Positions 62,096 through 64,000 of a stretch of DNA of 64,000 nucleotides are shown one piece after another (position 1 is the first letter of the stretch; each line of letters starts with the position of its first letter). The DNA lies in NCBI RefSeq assembly GCF_000725285.1, contig NZ_CP007161.1, positions 2,642,213-2,706,212 of the forward strand, written 5' to 3'. This DNA is from Virgibacillus sp. SK37. GTDB lineage: Bacteria > Bacillota > Bacilli > Bacillales > Amphibacillaceae. Position numbers and translations under genes: made by a program. Under the pieces are notes generated by a model, which saw only the letters and a list, made by a program, of their open reading frames with translations, was not told the origin of the DNA and did no database searches.

Positions 62096-63793
62096 ATGGA
62101 GACATTTGAAAACTTTGCATATATACGACCTAACATGAAAGAGGAACAGGAGCTTTTTCAGACCTTTCTTGCTAATTTCACCAAAGCCGCTTCCGTTCCA
62201 GAAGCAAATAAAGCAATTGAAAAGATAAATGAACAGCGAAATAGACTATCAAGCCTCTTCAATATCGTCTATATACGTTCTTCTATTGATACGAATGATG
62301 AATTTTACCAAAAGGAAAGAGATTTTTTTGATGAAGTTGATCCAGAGATAACCGCTTTACAAACTGCTTTTTATAAGAAACTTATTAAATCACCATTTCG
62401 TCCTGAATTGGAAAAGCAATGGGGGAAGCAATTATTCCATATTGCCGATTACTCCATTAAAGCCTTTTCGGAAGAGGTTATCCATTTGCTAAAGGAAGAA
62501 AATAAATTAACATCCGCATATGCAAAACTGGTTGCATCTGCACAGGTTGAATTTCAAGGCGAAGTTTATACGTTAGCACAACTTGGACCGTTTGCTCAAG
62601 ATAAGGATCGAGCAACACGGAAGAAAGCTGTTCAAGCAAGTACAGGCTTTTTTGAAAAGCACCAGGAGAAGTTTGATGAACTATACGACAAGCTTGTTAA
62701 AATCAGGCATAAAATTGCTACAACGTTAGGATATAAGAATTTCATAGAACTTGGTTATATTCGGATGCTACGGATTGACTATGATGCAACTATGGTTGAG
62801 GTGTTTAGAAAACAAGTACGGGAAGTAATCGTTCCGTTAGTAAGCAAGCTCTATGCAAAACAGAAAGAACGGATTGGAGTCGGGACACTAAAATTTCATG
62901 ATGAAAGCTTCAAATTTAAGAACGGAAATGCTAAGCCTAAAGGTGACCCTCACTGGATCATTGAAAATGGCAAAAGAATGTACGAAGAGCTTTCTCCGGA
63001 AACTAAAGATTTCTACCAGTATATGCTTGATCGCCACCTCATGGATTTGGAAGCCAAAAAAGGTAAAGAGGCAGGAGGATATTGTACATTTGTGGAGGAC
63101 TATCAAGCACCTTTTATTTTTGCCAACTTCAATGGTACCTCGGGAGATGTTGATGTGCTAACACATGAGGCCGGCCATGCATTTCAAGTTTATTCCAGCA
63201 GAAATATCGGTATACCAGAATATATTTGGCCAACCTACGAATCTGCAGAGATTCACTCTATGAGTATGGAATTCTTCACATGGCCATGGATGGATCTATT
63301 TTTCAAAGAGGAAACAGACAAATACAAATATACTCATCTAGCGGATGGATTGCAGTTTATTCCGTATGGTGTAGCAGTAGATGAATTTCAACATCAAGTT
63401 TATGAAAATCCGGAATGGACACCAACTGAGCGTAAAAATGCATGGAAGAAGCTTGAGGAAATCTACCTTCCTCACAGAGAATATGAGAACAATGAATACT
63501 TAGCAGCAGGTGGCTTCTGGCAACGCCAAGGTCATATTTACGAAGACCCTTTTTATTATATTGATTATACACTTGCACAAATCTGTGCCTTCCAATTTTG
63601 GAAACGATCGCAAGAAAACTATCAGGAAGCTTGGGAAGATTATTTAAAATTATGTAAATTAGGTGGTTCTAAGTCCTTCCTGGGTTTATTGGAATCAGCA
63701 AACCTGCAGTCACCTTTTAAAGAAGGCACCCTAGAAACAATTGTTAAGACTATTGAGGAATGGCTCGATCAAGTGGATGATACTTCCTTATAA
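62096..63793 (+). CDS. M3 family oligoendopeptidase (PepF/M3-type)
   Basis: A 565-residue zinc metallopeptidase of family M3. The catalytic motif is LTHEAGHAFQVY (HEXXH), with the third ligand Glu in TYESAEIHSMSMEFF. The N-terminal helical domain is typical of oligoendopeptidase F-like proteins. They degrade short peptides in the cytosol. AAAGGAGGAAAACG before the ATG at 62096 decides the start; the frame is open 31 codons upstream, but that stretch lacks a site and is not family-like. Its terminator is at 63803. Confidence 0.94.
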   Translation: METFENFAYIRPNMKEEQELFQTFLANFTKAASVPEANKAIEKINEQRNRLSSLFNIVYIRSSIDTNDEFYQKERDFFDEVDPEITALQTAFYKKLIKSPFRPELEKQWGKQLFHIADYSIKAFSEEVIHLLKEENKLTSAYAKLVASAQVEFQGEVYTLAQLGPFAQDKDRATRKKAVQASTGFFEKHQEKFDELYDKLVKIRHKIATTLGYKNFIELGYIRMLRIDYDATMVEVFRKQVREVIVPLVSKLYAKQKERIGVGTLKFHDESFKFKNGNAKPKGDPHWIIENGKRMYEELSPETKDFYQYMLDRHLMDLEAKKGKEAGGYCTFVEDYQAPFIFANFNGTSGDVDVLTHEAGHAFQVYSSRNIGIPEYIWPTYESAEIHSMSMEFFTWPWMDLFFKEETDKYKYTHLADGLQFIPYGVAVDEFQHQVYENPEWTPTERKNAWKKLEEIYLPHREYENNEYLAAGGFWQRQGHIYEDPFYYIDYTLAQICAFQFWKRSQENYQEAWEDYLKLCKLGGSKSFLGLLESANLQSPFKEGTLETIVKTIEEWLDQVDDTSL

Positions 63794-63802
63794 TGGATAG
63801 GC

Positions 63803-63835
63803 AAAGCAGTCACAACTGGGTGGCTGCTTTTTGTT
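63803..63835 (+). terminator. Terminator of the M3 peptidase gene
   Basis: AAAGCAGTCAC (63803-63813) pairs with GTGGCTGCTTT (63820-63830, one G-U), followed by TTGTTTT. Confidence 0.8.
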
Positions 63836-63902
63836 TTACCTGCATTTACTTGCTTATTGTGCTAGACTTTTTCTATAACCAACAGGAAAAGGAGCCACAA
63901 GA

Positions 63903-64000
63903 ATGACGTATAAGATACTTTTTTTAGATATAGATGGGACCATACTGAAACCAGATCACACATATGAAACAACTACCAAAAATGCAATTATTCAAGTGAA
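63903..64000 (+). CDS. HAD superfamily hydrolase, N-terminal part only
   Basis: The first 32 codons of a gene cut by the window end. Motif I of HAD phosphatases, FLDIDGTILKPD, is visible, as is the helix that follows it (TTTKNAIIQV). This is the pattern of Cof/IIB-type phosphatases. AAAAGGAG lies 8 nt before the ATG. Substrate cannot be told. Confidence 0.8.
   Translation, partial: MTYKILFLDIDGTILKPDHTYETTTKNAIIQV

Overview
The window is a low-GC Firmicute chromosome segment. Gene content (lipoteichoic acid synthase, pxpBAC/kip operon, HemAT, CsbD, YtaF, the MurNAc recycling genes), AGGAGG-type ribosome binding sites and U-tract terminators all point to the family Bacillaceae. Two copies of a GC-rich dispersed repeat resemble those I remember from Oceanobacillus/Virgibacillus-type genomes, so a motile, spore-forming, salt-associated Bacillaceae is the best guess (inference). 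I see no rRNA, tRNA, insertion sequence, prophage or CRISPR array.

Layout. 1-12853: metabolism and transport: a PRK06851-type ATPase, an acetaldehyde-type aldehyde dehydrogenase with a DUF779 partner, a YdjO-like zinc protein, an MFS + HAD pair, the 5-oxoprolinase operon pxpB-pxpA-pxpC, a SLC13 anion symporter and two overlapping MFS genes. 12854-14411: gene-poor, with one small orphan and repeat copy 1. 14412-16448: ltaS. 16729-32652: a motility and sensing island with three chemoreceptors (4HB-type MCP, dCache MCP, HemAT), a LuxR regulator with a degenerate receiver, the tight operon motA-motB-cheX-cheA-cheW-cheY-EAL-mcp, and fliD. Perfect or near-perfect SigD promoter sequences precede fliD and hemAT.

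32653-35678: a tandem array of four hairpins, then a transport/hydrolysis module: a 37-residue membrane peptide, a PutP-type symporter and a ureohydrolase in which one metal-ligand Asp is replaced by Cys. 36030-47488: a complete peptidoglycan-sugar recycling locus. The exported hydrolases amiE-nagZ-namZ lie on the plus strand. They converge on minus-strand genes for an ABC importer (binding protein and two permeases, no ATPase), murQ, murR and a BadF-type kinase (murK). Compared with the B. subtilis locus, the PTS permease MurP is replaced by ABC uptake plus a cytosolic kinase. A perfect TTGACA-17-TATAAT promoter and a cre-like site lie upstream of murQ.

47632-58288: flavodoxin (Fur-box-like site), a pRiA4b ORF-3 type protein, YmaF, YyaL-type thioredoxin-domain protein, repeat copy 2, a seven-iron ferredoxin, a CHY zinc protein, small stress-type proteins (DUF2188, YtxH-like), topoisomerase III, YtaF and an unlisted 22-residue hydrophobic peptide. 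58378-64000: an AEC transporter, csbD with a SigB-type promoter, a roughly 330-nt structured leader with a predicted pseudoknot and terminator-like hairpin in front of cvfB, small proteins, an M3 oligopeptidase and the start of a HAD hydrolase.

The strongest candidates for something undescribed are the structured RNA before cvfB (59756-60085), the hairpin array (32803-33003), the Cys-substituted ureohydrolase module (33095-35678) and the ABC/kinase version of MurNAc recycling. All functional statements come from reading motifs and from remembered family knowledge; no database search was possible.
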